Part shown: piece after piece, positions 35,573 to 44,094 of the stretch
How the letters are laid out: each line of letters starts with the position of its first letter
Position numbering within the stretch: position 1 is the stretch's first letter
Origin: Mycobacterium sp. ITM-2016-00317
GTDB lineage: Bacteria; Actinomycetota; Actinomycetes; Mycobacteriales; Mycobacteriaceae
DNA: 64,000 nt
Direction: 5' to 3'
NCBI RefSeq assembly: GCF_002968295.1
Contig: NZ_CP134399.1
Location: 2,170,001-2,234,000 of the forward strand
The notes under the pieces: model-generated
Database searches by the model: none
What the model saw: the letters and a program-made list of their open reading frames with translations, nothing else
Told to the model about the DNA's origin: nothing
Made by a program: the position numbers and the translations under genes

Positions 35573-37101
35573 CGATCCCCATGGCCAACACGCTGTCCGT
35601 AGCGATCATCGGCGCCGGCCCCGGAGGCCTGGCACTGGGAATCCTGCTGCGCAAGGCCGGATTCGACGACTTCACCATCTTCGACCGCGAAGACGGCGTC
35701 GGCGGCACGTGGCGGATCAACACCTATCCGGGCCTGGCGTGCGACGTGAAGTCGCACCTGTACTCGTACTCGTTCGACCTCAACGCCCGCTGGTCCCGGC
35801 TGTGGTCGGGGCAGGAGGAGATCCTGGAGTACTTCGAACGCTGCGCCCAGCGTCACCGTCTGCGGGACAACCTGCGGTGCAACACCGAGATCGTGTCGGC
35901 GCACTGGAACGCCGAGTCCCGCACGTGGCGGCTGACCACCGCCGCCGGCGACGAGCACACCTTCGACGTCGTGGTCTCGGCCGTCGGGATGTTCACCCGG
36001 CCGGTGATGCCCGACCTCGTCGAGGAGGAACCGTTCACCGGCACGATCATGCACACCGCGCGGTGGGACCCGTCGGTGGACCTCAGCGGTGCCCGGGTGG
36101 CGGTGCTGGGCACCGGATCGACTGCGGCGCAACTGGTCCCGGAAGTGGCGAAGAAGGCCGCCAAGGTGTATTCGGTGCAGCGGTCACCGACATGGGTGCT
36201 GCCCAAGCCCGACCGGGAGTACAGCGAGCGGGAGAAGTGGATGTTCGCCCACATCCCGCTGGCCAAGAAGATCTACCGCACCCGGCTGTGGTTGCGCAGT
36301 GAGTCCAACATCTCGGTCATCGAGCACGGCAGCGACAAGACCCAGGAGTTCAAGAGCATCGCGCTGCGCTCGTTGGAGGCCACGGTGACCGACGACGCGC
36401 TGCGCGCCAAGCTCACCCCGGACCATCCGCTGGGATGCAAACGGCTGGTGTTCGCCACCGACTACCTGCAGACGCTGACCCAGCCGCACGTCGAGGTGGT
36501 CTCCAGTCCCGCGCGCCGGCTGCGGGCGCGCTCGCTGCTCACCGAGGACGGCACCGAACTCGACGTCGACGTCGTCCTGTGCGCGACCGGTTACGCGGCG
36601 GCGGACTACCTCGGGCAGATCGAGGTGCGCGGCGCGGACGGCGCGCTGCTGAGCGAGACATGGCGCGACGGCGCGTTCGCCTACCTCGGGATGACCGTGC
36701 CCGGCTATCCCAACTTCTTCATGCTCTACGGGCCCAACACCAACGTCGGCTCCAACAGCGTGATCTTCATCCTGGAGGCGCAGGCGCGCTACATCGTGCG
36801 GGCGCTGCGGCACATGCGGCGCAGGAAGCGGAACTACATCGAGGTACGGTCCGAGGTCATGACGCGTTACCTGGACTGGATCGACACCTGGATGCAGGGC
36901 ACCGTGTGGCTGACCCGGTGCAGCAACTACTTCCGCGCCGCCAACGGCCGCGTGGTCACCCAGTGGCCGCGCAGCGCCCGCACGTTCTGGCAGCTCACCC
37001 GGTTCTTCAAGCCCGGTGACTACGCCTTCGCCGAACCCCAGCGCAGGACCGCCATCCGGGTCGGCGCGCAGACCGCGGCGCAATCGGTAGGCCGGCCGTG
37101 A
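35569..37101 (+). CDS. Baeyer-Villiger-type flavin monooxygenase
   Basis: A 510-residue FAD/NADPH enzyme. FAD-binding GAGPGGL is at residues 15-21, the NADPH-binding GTGSTAAQ in mid-protein, and FTGTIMHTARWD (Phe156 to Asp167) matches the Baeyer-Villiger fingerprint FxGxxxHxxxW[P/D]. GGTWRINTYPGLACDVKSHLYSYSF follows the family pattern. It inserts oxygen next to a ketone to give an ester or lactone. ATG 35569 overlaps the SDR stop (ATGA). The following esterase and the SMP-30 lactonase would hydrolyse the product, giving a coherent ketone-cleavage module. Confidence 0.94.
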   Translation: MTIPMANTLSVAIIGAGPGGLALGILLRKAGFDDFTIFDREDGVGGTWRINTYPGLACDVKSHLYSYSFDLNARWSRLWSGQEEILEYFERCAQRHRLRDNLRCNTEIVSAHWNAESRTWRLTTAAGDEHTFDVVVSAVGMFTRPVMPDLVEEEPFTGTIMHTARWDPSVDLSGARVAVLGTGSTAAQLVPEVAKKAAKVYSVQRSPTWVLPKPDREYSEREKWMFAHIPLAKKIYRTRLWLRSESNISVIEHGSDKTQEFKSIALRSLEATVTDDALRAKLTPDHPLGCKRLVFATDYLQTLTQPHVEVVSSPARRLRARSLLTEDGTELDVDVVLCATGYAAADYLGQIEVRGADGALLSETWRDGAFAYLGMTVPGYPNFFMLYGPNTNVGSNSVIFILEAQARYIVRALRHMRRRKRNYIEVRSEVMTRYLDWIDTWMQGTVWLTRCSNYFRAANGRVVTQWPRSARTFWQLTRFFKPGDYAFAEPQRRTAIRVGAQTAAQSVGRP

Positions 37102-38033
37102 CCGACCACGACTTCGCTGAGCGCCTCGACCCCGCCCTGCGCCACCTCGCGGCCGCGCGCACCGACCTGTCACCGCACCTTCTCGGCGTCGTGCGGGACT
37201 CGCTGAACCAACGACGGGCCGAGACTGCGAGGACACTCGACACCGTCGGTGTGGAGATCGAGCAGCGTGAGATCGCGGTGCCGCAGGGCCACCACGTCAC
37301 GGTGCGGATCTATCGTGGCGGCGTGCCCGGGTCGGGGGCACTGATCTACTGCCATTCCGGAGCTTTCGTGCTCGGCAACCTCGACACCGACCACCGCCAG
37401 TGCGTCGAACTGGCCCGCCGCGGACGGTGCACCGTGCTGTCAGTGGACTACCGGCTGGCCCCCGAGCATCCGTTCCCGGCGGCGCTCGACGATGCGGCCG
37501 CGATCCTGGAATGGGCATCCAGGAGCGCGGTCGAACTGGGGATCGACGCGGCGATGATCGCCGTGGCCGGCAGCAGCGCAGGCGCGGCGCTGGCAGCCGG
37601 TCTCGCTCAGCGGGCCGCGGCAGGCAGTGCGCCGCCGGTGGTGTTCCAGCTGCTGCACCAGCCGGTGCTCGACGACCGGCTGTCCCCGTCGAAAGAGGAG
37701 TTCCTCACCACGCCCGGCTTCGACGGGGAAGCGGTGCAGTGGATGTGGCGGCACTACGGAGCGGGTACGGAGGTCCCGGAAGACGCAGTACCCGCGCGCG
37801 CCGAGGACCTGTCCGACCTGCCGCCCGCGCTGATCACCTGCTCGGAGCTCGATCCGCTGCGCGACGAAGCGATCGACTACGCGCTGAGACTGCTGTGGTC
37901 CGGCGTCGGCGCCGGTCTGCACGTGTTCAGCGGCACCTGCCACGGTTTCGACTCGCTGGTCCCGGAGTGGGAAGTCAGCGAGCAGCTCTTCGACATCCAG
38001 GGCGCGGCGCTACGCCGGGCTTTCCTGCGCTAA
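37098..38033 (+). CDS. Alpha/beta hydrolase (HSL/Est-type esterase)
   Basis: A 311-residue hydrolase of the hormone-sensitive-lipase family. The oxyanion motif is YCHSGAFVLGN (HGGG-like), the nucleophile is in AGSSAGAALAAG, and the acid and His are in CSELDPLRDEAIDYA and CHGFDSL. Part of the fold, DYRLAPEHPFPAALDDA, is characteristic. GTG 37098 overlaps the BVMO stop (GTGA). Likely hydrolyses the BVMO ester product; last gene of the operon. Its end overlaps the SRPBCC gene by 24 bp on the other strand. Confidence 0.94.
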   Translation: MTDHDFAERLDPALRHLAAARTDLSPHLLGVVRDSLNQRRAETARTLDTVGVEIEQREIAVPQGHHVTVRIYRGGVPGSGALIYCHSGAFVLGNLDTDHRQCVELARRGRCTVLSVDYRLAPEHPFPAALDDAAAILEWASRSAVELGIDAAMIAVAGSSAGAALAAGLAQRAAAGSAPPVVFQLLHQPVLDDRLSPSKEEFLTTPGFDGEAVQWMWRHYGAGTEVPEDAVPARAEDLSDLPPALITCSELDPLRDEAIDYALRLLWSGVGAGLHVFSGTCHGFDSLVPEWEVSEQLFDIQGAALRRAFLR

Positions 38034-38492
38034 CTCCCGGGCGATCGCCTGGTGGTAACTGTCGATGTTGGCCGGGTTCACGATGCGGAAGAAGTTGTCG
38101 GGCAGGGGTGATTCCCGGTAGGCCTCGACCGTCATGGTCCGGCTGAACAACGTGACGCCGTCGGCGGGTTGAGTGAATTTGTACTGCACACTGATCCGGC
38201 CCGGCATGCCGCCGTTGCCCTCGCTGTCGTGGCCGAGGTTGCCGACGGAGTTGAACATCCACAGCCGGGGCCGCATCGCGATCGCCAGATGCCAGGTGAA
38301 GATCCGCTTCCCGTCGGGACCGGTCTCGGTCCAGGTGTCGCCGACCTCCAGCGGCAGCTTGTCCGGCACCTTGCCGACATGCGCGCTGCCGGGGTAGGTC
38401 CTGGTCCAGTTGACAGGGTTCGTCACGAAGTCGTAGATCTGTTCGGGGGATTGGGTGAACGCCGTCTCTGACGTCGTCGTGACGATTCCCAT
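38010..38492 (-). CDS. SRPBCC-family (START-like) protein
   Basis: A 160-residue single-domain protein with the polyketide-cyclase/SRPBCC pattern: TSETAFTQSPEQIYDFVTNPVNWTRTYPGSAHVG at the start, a strand-rich middle and a long C-terminal helix (NIDSYHQAIARELAQ). These proteins bind hydrophobic ligands in a deep pocket. ATG 38492 has AAGGAG 7 bp upstream. It is divergent from the acyl-CoA dehydrogenase gene across regulon element copy 6. Confidence 0.87.
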   Translation of the reverse strand: MGIVTTTSETAFTQSPEQIYDFVTNPVNWTRTYPGSAHVGKVPDKLPLEVGDTWTETGPDGKRIFTWHLAIAMRPRLWMFNSVGNLGHDSEGNGGMPGRISVQYKFTQPADGVTLFSRTMTVEAYRESPLPDNFFRIVNPANIDSYHQAIARELAQESPA

Positions 38493-38520
38493 GCCAGCTC
38501 CTTCTCGCCTGCCGCGCGTC

Positions 38521-38549
38521 TTTACAAAGTCACGCCATAATGTCACGCT
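38521..38549. promoter_or_regulatory. 29-bp regulon element, copy 6 (SRPBCC / acyl-CoA dehydrogenase)
   Basis: TTTACAAA-N12-TGTCACGCT, exact consensus. Five bases after its right end is GTG 38555, in frame with the acyl-CoA dehydrogenase, and a ribosome-site-preceded GTG follows at 38594. It also lies 29 bp from the ATG of the SRPBCC gene read leftward. The layout again suggests a shared divergent promoter/operator. Confidence 0.7.
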
Positions 38550-38593
38550 GCCAGGTGGGCGGCCAAGGGGGCGCGGGAACTGGAGGTGCCACG

Positions 38594-39742
38594 GTGGACT
38601 TCTCCGAAGTCAGCCTCGCCGAGGGAGATCGAGCATTTCAGGCCGAGCTGCGCGAGTTCCTGGCCTCGGTGGTGACCGACGAGGTCATCGACCGCGACCG
38701 CCGGACCGGGGACAACTTCGACGAGACCGTTCATCTTGCCCTCGGCACGGCCGGGTATCTCGAACGCGACTGGCGCGCCGAGGCTGACGGTGGTTTCACC
38801 GCCGTGCAGCGGCGGATCTGGGAACTGGAGATCGGTCGCGCGCATACCCCGTGGTTCCACTGGGGGACGACCTCGATGGTCGCTCACGCGGTGACGCGGT
38901 TCGGCTCCCAGTCGTTGCGTGACGAGATCCTGCCCGGGGTGCTGGCCGGACGAATCCGGTTGTGCCTGGGCTACACCGAGCCCGAGGGCGGTTCGGACGT
39001 GGCCACCTGCAAGACCCGGGCAGTGCGCGACGGCGACGACTGGATTGTCAACGGCGCGAAGATGTTCACCTCGAACGCCCAGCACGCCCAGTACGTCTTC
39101 CTGATCACCAACACCGACCCGGCGGCGCCCAAGCACCAGAGCCTGACGATGTTCCTGGTCCCGCTGGACTCGGACGGCGTCGAGATCCAGCCGCTCCGCA
39201 CCGTCGACGGGGATCGCACCAACATCACGTTCTACAGCGACGTCCGCGTCGCCGACCGGTACCGGGTGGGGCCGGTCAACGGCGGCTGGACCGTGTTGCG
39301 CGATGCGCTGAACACCGAACACGGCACCGTCGACCGCGACGAGAACGGATTGAGCAAGCTCGCGGTGATGATCGATCAGGTGCTGCTGCTCGCCGAGGAG
39401 CTCGACCGGGTGGCCGGCGAGGTGTCGGCCGACGGTCGGCTCGATGACGAATCGGTCGGTTATCGCCTGGGGCGCAGTGTGGCCCGGCTGGAGGCGGCGA
39501 TGAGCACGCCGGGCATGTTCGGCAGGGTCGCCCTGGCGCAGACGATGCGCGACATCACGCCAGACCTGATGGACATCGGCGGTGCGGCATCGGCGGTGGA
39601 GAACGGGCTCAGCGCCGAGTATCTGTTCCGGCTGGCTGCGCCGGTGGGCATCTACGGCGGCACGCTGGATGTGTTCCGCAACATGATCGCCCAGCACGTG
39701 CTGGGACTCGGCAGGCCGAACTATTCGCCGGCGCGCACGTAG
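38594..39742 (+). CDS. Acyl-CoA dehydrogenase
   Basis: A 382-residue flavoenzyme of the acyl-CoA dehydrogenase family, with CLGYTEPEGGSDVATCKTRA, DGDDWIVNGAKMFTSNAQHA and the C-terminal GIYGGTLDVFRNMIAQHVLGLGRPNYSPART. It introduces a 2,3 double bond into an acyl-CoA, the first step of beta-oxidation. GTG 38594 has GGAGG 7 bp upstream; a leaderless GTG 38555 in the same frame would add 13 Gly-rich residues. The last 60 bp of the gene are duplicated at 41299-41360. Confidence 0.93.
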   Translation: MDFSEVSLAEGDRAFQAELREFLASVVTDEVIDRDRRTGDNFDETVHLALGTAGYLERDWRAEADGGFTAVQRRIWELEIGRAHTPWFHWGTTSMVAHAVTRFGSQSLRDEILPGVLAGRIRLCLGYTEPEGGSDVATCKTRAVRDGDDWIVNGAKMFTSNAQHAQYVFLITNTDPAAPKHQSLTMFLVPLDSDGVEIQPLRTVDGDRTNITFYSDVRVADRYRVGPVNGGWTVLRDALNTEHGTVDRDENGLSKLAVMIDQVLLLAEELDRVAGEVSADGRLDDESVGYRLGRSVARLEAAMSTPGMFGRVALAQTMRDITPDLMDIGGAASAVENGLSAEYLFRLAAPVGIYGGTLDVFRNMIAQHVLGLGRPNYSPART

Positions 39743-39825
39743 GTCCATCCCCTCAGAACGGCGGTGGGTCGTCGCCATAGTCGGGTTCGCGCCAGCCGGT
39801 GGGTGATTCCCACGGGGTGTGACTT
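39680..39825. repeat. Direct repeat, left copy (partner 41299-41443)
   Basis: These 146 bp, covering the last 63 bp of the acyl-CoA dehydrogenase gene and the adjacent 3' end of an HNH-endonuclease-like gene on the other strand, reappear at 41299-41443 with scattered changes (about 88-90% identity by eye). Similarity resumes at about 39866-39920 against about 41455-41510. The 1.47 kb between the copies holds two small genes of different composition. Confidence 0.8.
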
Positions 39826-39920
39826 GGTGATCGCGGGTGTGCTCGCGCGTTGTCGTTGTCGGACAAGCGCTGTCGGCGGTTGCGTCGGCGTTCGGCTTCG
39901 ATGGACCGGGCTCGGGTGTT
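39753..39920 (-). pseudogene. 3' remnant of DUF222/HNH endonuclease gene
   Basis: On the minus strand this encodes only the C-terminal tail ARSIEAERRRNRRQRL...SHTPWESPTGWREPDYGDDPPPF followed by a stop, nearly the same tail as the full-length protein at 41371-43020 but with an insertion of about 10 residues between the two blocks. The upstream rest of that gene is missing and the frame runs into unrelated sequence. It is a truncated leftover from duplication or displacement of the endonuclease gene. Confidence 0.8.
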
Positions 39921-40096
39921 CGAAGCGCTCTTCCGCACTTGCTGTGCGGTTGCACTTGCGGTCACCTGCTGGGTTGCGCAAACGTTGGTGGCAACCAACA
40001 GTTCCCTGCGAGCATCATGTCTGGTCTTGTCGGCAGCGCTGTATTCGGGGCCACCCATTTACCGTGCGTAGCCCGGGAGTGAGACAGAGCGTTTAA
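39921..40096. other. Non-coding stretch between repeat and small genes
   Basis: With the remnant to its left this makes a stretch of about 354 bp (39743-40096) without an intact gene. The sequence here is lower in GC than the surroundings and shows no convincing promoter, hairpin or reading frame. Confidence 0.4.
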
Positions 40097-40489
40097 TCAG
40101 CTATTACGGCTACGGAGCGTGTGGTGGACTGCGAAGGCAGCCCATATCAGAGTCCACATTCCGCCCCAGAGTAACCACCCGACGCCAAAGAATCCCAAGA
40201 TGCCGCCTGCCGCTTCGGCGCTTTCACGTTCTGACTGACTTGCTCCGGGCTCGACGTCTACGTTGGCTGCTGATGCGAACCAGAACAAGGTCGGGATGAC
40301 CGTGCCGAGAAGCGAGAAGATTGCCAATAGAGCAAAGCCATAGTGGATGGTGAAGCGTCGTTCGTTGTTATGCGGGCGGCGCTGAGGCGGTGTTGGCGGA
40401 GGAGGCGCTGTAGGCCCCCATGCTGTTCCGTCGAAATACCTTTGCCCACCATTGCCCGACGGATCTGGATACCAGCCTGGTGCACTCAT
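40097..40489 (-). CDS. DUF2510-domain small membrane protein
   Basis: A 130-residue protein: the N-terminal MSAPGWYPDPSGNGGQRYFDGTAW is a DUF2510 motif, followed by a proline-rich linker (PPPPTPPQRRP) and two hydrophobic helices (about residues 47-70 and 95-120). ATG 40489 follows AAGGGGG. DUF2510 proteins are small actinobacterial membrane proteins of unknown role. It lies between the direct repeats, in a segment less GC-rich than its neighbours, so it may be recently acquired. Confidence 0.82.
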   Translation of the reverse strand: MSAPGWYPDPSGNGGQRYFDGTAWGPTAPPPPTPPQRRPHNNERRFTIHYGFALLAIFSLLGTVIPTLFWFASAANVDVEPGASQSERESAEAAGGILGFFGVGWLLWGGMWTLIWAAFAVHHTLRSRNS

Positions 40490-40648
40490 TGTGCCCCCTT
40501 CCCCATGATTTGAGACGATAACCCGCGCCGCCAGCAAACATATCGGAACTGCTGGCTGTTGCCGGCAGTTCTCGATGCCCTGACATTGGAGCAGCCTTCC
40601 AAGGTTGACGCGCGCTGAGTCGCAGCGATTTATTCGTGGCTGAATCTT

Positions 40649-41023
40649 CTAGCGAAGAATGTCGGTACCGGGCGGCATCCAGCGCGGTTCGTCAGGCAGG
40701 ACGTTATGGTCGAACACCAGGTATGTCTCACGGGCCTGGATGCTCTCGTCGTAATGGTAGCCACCTGTGGTGGTGCACGAGTAGGACCCGCATGAGGTGC
40801 GAATCGGCATGTAACCGGCTGGTGACCAGATGACGCGGGCCCGTTCCCAGCTACCGTCGGAGTAACGCGGCGCGTCACAGATCGTCCGACGCTGTGAACC
40901 GAACAATCCCCACCTGATCGTTTCACAGCCGACCCGCGGGTCGGCATTCGCTGGAGCTGCACTGATGGTGACGGATGTGGCAAGCAGGCTGCAAGCAATG
41001 GCCAATAAAGCGGTAGCGCGCAT
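40649..41023 (-). CDS. Small secreted protein, unknown function
   Basis: A 124-residue exported protein. Residues 1-27 are a clear Sec signal ending SAAPANA. The mature part has paired cysteines (GCETIRWG, RTICDAPRYSDGSWERARVIWSPAGY, SCGSYSC), and the DGSW-x-R-x-R-V-x-W pattern seen in small secreted mycobacterial proteins of unknown function. It lies alone between the direct repeats. The perfect palindrome CGTAAATTTACG (41063-41074) is 40 bp upstream. Confidence 0.8.
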   Translation of the reverse strand: MRATALLAIACSLLATSVTISAAPANADPRVGCETIRWGLFGSQRRTICDAPRYSDGSWERARVIWSPAGYMPIRTSCGSYSCTTTGGYHYDESIQARETYLVFDHNVLPDEPRWMPPGTDILR

Positions 41024-41298
41024 AGATATCCCCCCAGGACAATAGCGACACGCATGTATGCTCGTAAATTTACGCTACCGTTATCGTCGGCGCAATGCAG
41101 AAGTTTGCGAAAGTTGCACCGCGACGTTGATTCAGAAGCTCTGTACCCAGCGCCGTGGTCGTCGATTCAGGTAGCTGTCCGGGATAGCGCGACCTATACG
41201 AGCAAACTTCTACGGGCGATTTGTCCACGCCTGGGGCGGCAGCAGCAGTGTCGGGGGTTCGCGGCCATCTGCCAAGCCGTTCCTCTTTTCCCGTCCAT
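41024..41298. other. Intergenic, low-GC segment with CGTAAATTTACG palindrome
   Basis: No gene is seen. A 12-bp perfect palindrome CGTAAATTTACG (41063-41074) could be an operator for the secreted-protein gene at 41023. The remainder is of mixed composition and ends at the right copy of the direct repeat (41299). Together with the repeat, the stretch without a gene is about 346 bp. Confidence 0.4.
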
Positions 41299-41443
41299 AA
41301 CATGATCGCCCAGCACGTGCCGGGACTCGGCCGGCCGAACTACTCGCCGGCGCGCACGTAGGTCCGTCCCTTAGAACGGTGGCGGGTCGTCGCCGTAGTC
41401 GGGTTCGCGCCATCCGGTGGGTGATTCCCACGGGGTGTGACTT
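41299..41443. repeat. Direct repeat, right copy (partner 39680-39825)
   Basis: The first 62 bp copy the 3' end of the acyl-CoA dehydrogenase gene, now without the gene in front of it; the rest is the 3' end of the intact HNH-endonuclease-like gene. Changes against the left copy include CTG to CCG and GGCAGG to GGCCGG, plus a 1-base length difference, so the duplication is not brand new. Confidence 0.8.
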
Positions 41444-43020
41444 TGTGGCATCAAGCGTTGTTTGCGGTTGCGTCGGCGTTCGGCTTCGATGGATCGGGCT
41501 CGGTTGTGGGCGCGGGTGTTTCGGCGTTTGGGCATCATCGCCCCGCGCCCGTTACTGATCACCGGCTCTGGTGGGTCGCCAGTCCACAACGTGCCGGTCG
41601 GTGTGCACAGGGCCGGGAAGAGTCGGCGGCTGCCGGGGTGGGTGGTGTAGGTGTGCCCGGTGGGGGCGGTCCAGACGACCGTGCCGTCGGGATACTGTCG
41701 GTCGCGCCACCCGGTGGGGCCGGTCCAGAACGTTTTCAGCAAATGATGAAAACGGCACAGCGACTTCAAATTTGAGGCGTGCGTGGGCCCGAGTGGGTAG
41801 GGCACGGTGTGGTCGATGTCGGCCAGCGTGGCCGGGGCGTCGCAGCCGGGGAATCGGCAGGTGAGGTCTCGGCAGCGGATGAATTCGGCCAGTGCGCGTG
41901 AGGGGGTGTAGCGCGGCTCGGGCCCGGACATACCGGGATGGATGACCTCGCGGATCTTGGCTCTGTCGAGCATGCCGTCGAAGAAGGGTGCGGGCATGAG
42001 CCCGGCTCCGAAGATGTAGCCCGACCGCCCCGGGATCAGGGTGGGTGCGCCGCGCCGCGCCGTGGACGCCGGCGCCGGGACGGGCTCTTCGGGCGCGTGG
42101 TCGGTGTCTGCGTCGGTCTGCTCGGCGGGCTTGGGCTGCGTTCCTTCTTCTGTCTCTGACTCGGACGCCGTGGTCTCGCAGGACGTCCTCGATTGCCCGG
42201 TGGTGTGGTCGGTGAGGGCGTAGACGATGATCTCCTGCACTGGGCGGGGGTTGGTGGCAGCCTCGCAGTCACCGTTGCCGCAGCGGCAGGCCAGGGTGGT
42301 GATCCCGTGGAACAGGGCGGCCAGGGCATCCTCGCGGCGCTCATCGAGGGTGCGGGGGTCGGCGTCGCAGACGCTGTAGGCCATCGCGGTCAGGGTGCGT
42401 TCCCCAGCAGCGGCATCACCGTCGAACATCCGCGCCCACACCGTGGTGAACCCGGGCGCATCACCGGGGTTGCCGAACTCGATAGTGCGCCCCAGGTCGC
42501 CTTCGCGACTCTTCCGTACGGCGTCGGGGTCGTGGCGTTCGACGATGGTGTCGATCTCGGCTTCGGTCTTCTTGACCGACAACGGTCCCCAGCCGAGGAT
42601 GTCGGCGGCCAGGTCGGCGTCGACCGCGGCGATCAAGTCCGGGTCGGTGATCAGGTCGGTGCGGGTGATGATCGCGCGCACCAACATTTCGCTGATCAAC
42701 CCCTGCAGGAACAGCGCCCCGAGTTTGGGGAGGCGGTCGCGCAGCACCACCGCGCGGTAGGCCTGATGCAGCGCCAACCCCTGGGTTATCCGATACGCCG
42801 CGGCCAGTTCGGCGGTGACCGCCGCTTCCGGGTCGACCCACCAGTCCAGTCGGTCATCGGGGGCGAGGTCGACGCGGCGGATGAACAATTCGGCCATCAG
42901 CGCCAGCTTGCGGGCACACACCGCGTTCTCCATCCGCGAGGTCACCGCGGCGGCGTCGATGAGCTCGGCATCCGAGAGCCCGGCGAGCTGGTCGGGCTCC
43001 GGAACCGATCCTTCGAACAT
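41371..43020 (-). CDS. DUF222 / HNH endonuclease-domain protein (13E12 repeat family)
   Basis: A 549-residue protein of the mycobacterial REP13E12 family: an N-terminal DUF222 helical domain (about 1-300, LSDAELIDAAAVTSRMENAVCARKLALMAELF), an acidic low-complexity linker (about 280-330), and a C-terminal HNH nuclease domain with CRFPGC, IDHTVPYPLGPTHASNLKSLCRFHHLLK. These genes are multi-copy, mobile-like elements and phage or island integration sites in M. tuberculosis; the nuclease target is unknown. A truncated relative lies at 39753-39920. Confidence 0.93.
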   Translation of the reverse strand: MFEGSVPEPDQLAGLSDAELIDAAAVTSRMENAVCARKLALMAELFIRRVDLAPDDRLDWWVDPEAAVTAELAAAYRITQGLALHQAYRAVVLRDRLPKLGALFLQGLISEMLVRAIITRTDLITDPDLIAAVDADLAADILGWGPLSVKKTEAEIDTIVERHDPDAVRKSREGDLGRTIEFGNPGDAPGFTTVWARMFDGDAAAGERTLTAMAYSVCDADPRTLDERREDALAALFHGITTLACRCGNGDCEAATNPRPVQEIIVYALTDHTTGQSRTSCETTASESETEEGTQPKPAEQTDADTDHAPEEPVPAPASTARRGAPTLIPGRSGYIFGAGLMPAPFFDGMLDRAKIREVIHPGMSGPEPRYTPSRALAEFIRCRDLTCRFPGCDAPATLADIDHTVPYPLGPTHASNLKSLCRFHHLLKTFWTGPTGWRDRQYPDGTVVWTAPTGHTYTTHPGSRRLFPALCTPTGTLWTGDPPEPVISNGRGAMMPKRRNTRAHNRARSIEAERRRNRKQRLMPQSHTPWESPTGWREPDYGDDPPPF

Positions 43021-43110
43021 GTGTGCGACTCTACCGATGGGGTGTGACAGGTGCGGTCGTTACTGGAGCATCTGTGGACCGATTCGGATCTGTGGACAAA
43101 CCGCCGCAGA

Positions 43111-44043
43111 TCAAAGCTGCGGAATGACCTCCGAGGCCAGCAGTTCCAGCGTCTGATCCGAGGCCCGATCGTGGGTGAACAACACGATCTGGCCGAATCC
43201 CAGCTCGACCAGCGCGCCGAGGCGATCTGCCATCTCGGCCGGTGTCCCGATCAAGTCGGTGTCGTGTAATCCGAATCCCTCGCCGCCGAAACGCTTTTCG
43301 GCGAGGCTGCGCACCTTCGGCAGTGCGGCGTCATCCGGTGCCAGCGCCATCACCGCCTCGATCGAGAGCGTGATGGTGCCCGGGTCGCGGCCGACGTCGT
43401 CGCAGATCGACCGCAAAGCGGCGATCTTCTCCTTGATCTGACCGAGAGCGTAGGTCGGCACATTCCACACGTCGGCATACCGCGCCACCAACGGCAATGT
43501 GAACTTCTCGCCGACCCCGCCGACGACGATCGGGGGGTGTGGATGCTGGACCGCGCCCGGTGCGATCGGCATGTCGGTGACGGTGAAGTACTTGCCCGCG
43601 AAGTCGATCCGGCCGTCGTCGAAAGCCTGATGCAGGATCTGCAGGGTCTCGCCGAGTTGTTCGGACCGGTCGGCGAAGGTGCCCCACGGCAGGCCGGCGC
43701 GACGGTGTTCATCCTCGATGGAGCCGCTGCCGAGGCCGAGGCTGAGCCTGCCGCCGGAGATCTGGTCGAGCGTGGTCGCCATCTTGGCCAGCGTGACCGG
43801 ATGGCGGAACTGGTTGCACAACACCATGTGTCCGACCCGCAGCGTGTCGGTGCGGCTCAGCAGCGCGGTGGCCAGGGTCCAGGCCTCCATCGACGGATAG
43901 TCCGGCATGCCCGGCCCGTACAGATGGTCGTAGAGCCACAGCGAGTCGATGCCGAGGTCCTCGCACCGCAGGGCCCGGTGCAGGATCTCATCGAAGGCGA
44001 AGCCCATCTGGGGCAGGTAGATGCCGATCTCCGGCCTGCTCAT
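43111..44043 (-). CDS. LLM-class F420/flavin-dependent oxidoreductase
   Basis: A 310-residue TIM-barrel enzyme of the luciferase-like monooxygenase superfamily. Features are IGIYLPQMGFAFDEI, SLWLYDHLY, TATTLDQISGGRLSLGLGSGS (cofactor-binding), and HPHPPIVVGGVGEKF. In mycobacteria most such proteins use coenzyme F420 to reduce or oxidise a substrate. ATG 44043 has an AGGAGGG ribosome site. It is divergent from a second LLM gene at 44144. Confidence 0.92.
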   Translation of the reverse strand: MSRPEIGIYLPQMGFAFDEILHRALRCEDLGIDSLWLYDHLYGPGMPDYPSMEAWTLATALLSRTDTLRVGHMVLCNQFRHPVTLAKMATTLDQISGGRLSLGLGSGSIEDEHRRAGLPWGTFADRSEQLGETLQILHQAFDDGRIDFAGKYFTVTDMPIAPGAVQHPHPPIVVGGVGEKFTLPLVARYADVWNVPTYALGQIKEKIAALRSICDDVGRDPGTITLSIEAVMALAPDDAALPKVRSLAEKRFGGEGFGLHDTDLIGTPAEMADRLGALVELGFGQIVLFTHDRASDQTLELLASEVIPQL

Positions 44044-44094
44044 GACCCTCCTGGGTGCCGCGCTGTACATTGTGCCGTCTGCATGGTAACGACA

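Noticed and set aside
43091..43099. TGTGGACAA, the complement of a perfect DnaA box TTGTCCACA, with a similar TGTGGACCG nearby
   Set aside because: Only one exact box, no AT-rich unwinding region and no dnaA/dnaN genes; one chance match in 64 kb does not make an origin.
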